Shown here one piece after another: positions 63,721 to 64,000 of a stretch of 64,000 nucleotides of DNA. The notes beneath the pieces are model-generated. The model had not been told where the DNA came from and made no database searches. It saw only the letters and a list, made by a program, of their open reading frames with translations. The position numbers were made by a program, and so were the translations under genes. How positions within the stretch are numbered: position 1 is the first letter of the stretch; each line of letters starts with the position of its first letter. The DNA lies in the NCBI RefSeq assembly GCF_002099425.1, contig NW_018344164.1, positions 496,001 to 560,000 of the forward strand. The letters run 5' to 3'. This DNA is from Phascolarctos cinereus (Eukaryota > Chordata > Mammalia > Diprotodontia > Phascolarctidae).

Positions 63721-64000
63721 ACACAGAACAGAGTATCTACAATTAGAGAGCAGGGCCTGAATGATGACCCAGCAAAGGATGGTGGCACTAATTCCTGTAC
63801 TGGGGTATGGTAGTGACAAGGAGACTAAGGATTTGATTGTAGAGACAGAGGGAAGGCCAACTGGTGAATTCTAGAATTGATTTTTGGAAGGTAGGAAAGT
63901 GAAGTCTAAGAGGTGAGAAATGGTGGGTACAATTGCAGTGGGAGAGCTGGTTTGGAGTCAGTAAGAATCCCAAGGCCAGAGTCCTTCCAAGCAGGCTTTA
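63721..64000. other. Probable continuation of the L2 copy or its flank
   Basis: Similarity to L2 fades. No other content seen. Confidence 0.4.

Overview
The window is genomic DNA from a marsupial. It is densely packed with marsupial retroposons: tRNA-headed SINEs whose tail resembles RTE/BovB (Mar1 type), short tRNA-headed SINEs ending in an A-tract (WSINE1 type), many MIR/THER1-type CORE-SINEs, L2 and CR1/L3 LINEs, one BovB-like RTE tail, and L1 copies of the marsupial kind. The WSINE1-type copies suggest an Australian lineage, but I cannot name a species. No tRNA, rRNA, CRISPR array or prokaryotic feature is present. Family names come from memory of consensus sequences, not from a database search.

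The one recognisable protein-coding gene is OXSM (mitochondrial 3-oxoacyl-ACP synthase, the beta-ketoacyl synthase of mitochondrial fatty acid synthesis). It lies on the minus strand between about 42.2 and 48.0 kb. Two coding exons (44,848-45,829 and 42,798-43,200) with good splice sites encode a KS domain with the Cys-His-His triad. The presequence and the KS domain are in different reading frames here because one base is missing near 45,735-45,742. The CpG-rich promoter (about 47.79-48.42 kb) has a triple 30-bp tandem unit carrying NRF1-like motifs, a perfect CRE, GC boxes and a perfect NRF1 palindrome.

In other mammals NGLY1 lies head-to-head with OXSM. Its first coding exon was not found here. 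The only plus-strand ORF starting in the island (47,981) does not look like NGLY1.

The remaining window reads as intergenic DNA (1-42 kb, beyond the 3' end of OXSM) and as intron or flank (48.4-64 kb). From 1 to 33.3 kb there are ten Mar1 SINEs, including a tandem pair, and several nested insertions. Two decayed Y-box (cold-shock domain) retrocopies lie at 29.1-29.5 kb (minus) and 40.7-41.0 kb (plus). At 48.4-50.8 kb a 5'-truncated L1 abuts the CpG island and is split by a solo LTR with a 6-bp target duplication. At 52.6-54.0 kb an old hAT-like DNA transposon is split by a chimeric L1 piece. L2 dominates 56.8-57.8 and 62.3-63.7 kb.

I found no undescribed biological system. The observations most worth checking are the OXSM frame break, the missing NGLY1 exon, the 30-bp promoter repeat, the paired Y-box retrocopies, an inverted repeat at 10.9/11.2 kb, and an unnamed repeat family with copies at 12.0 and 35.1 kb.
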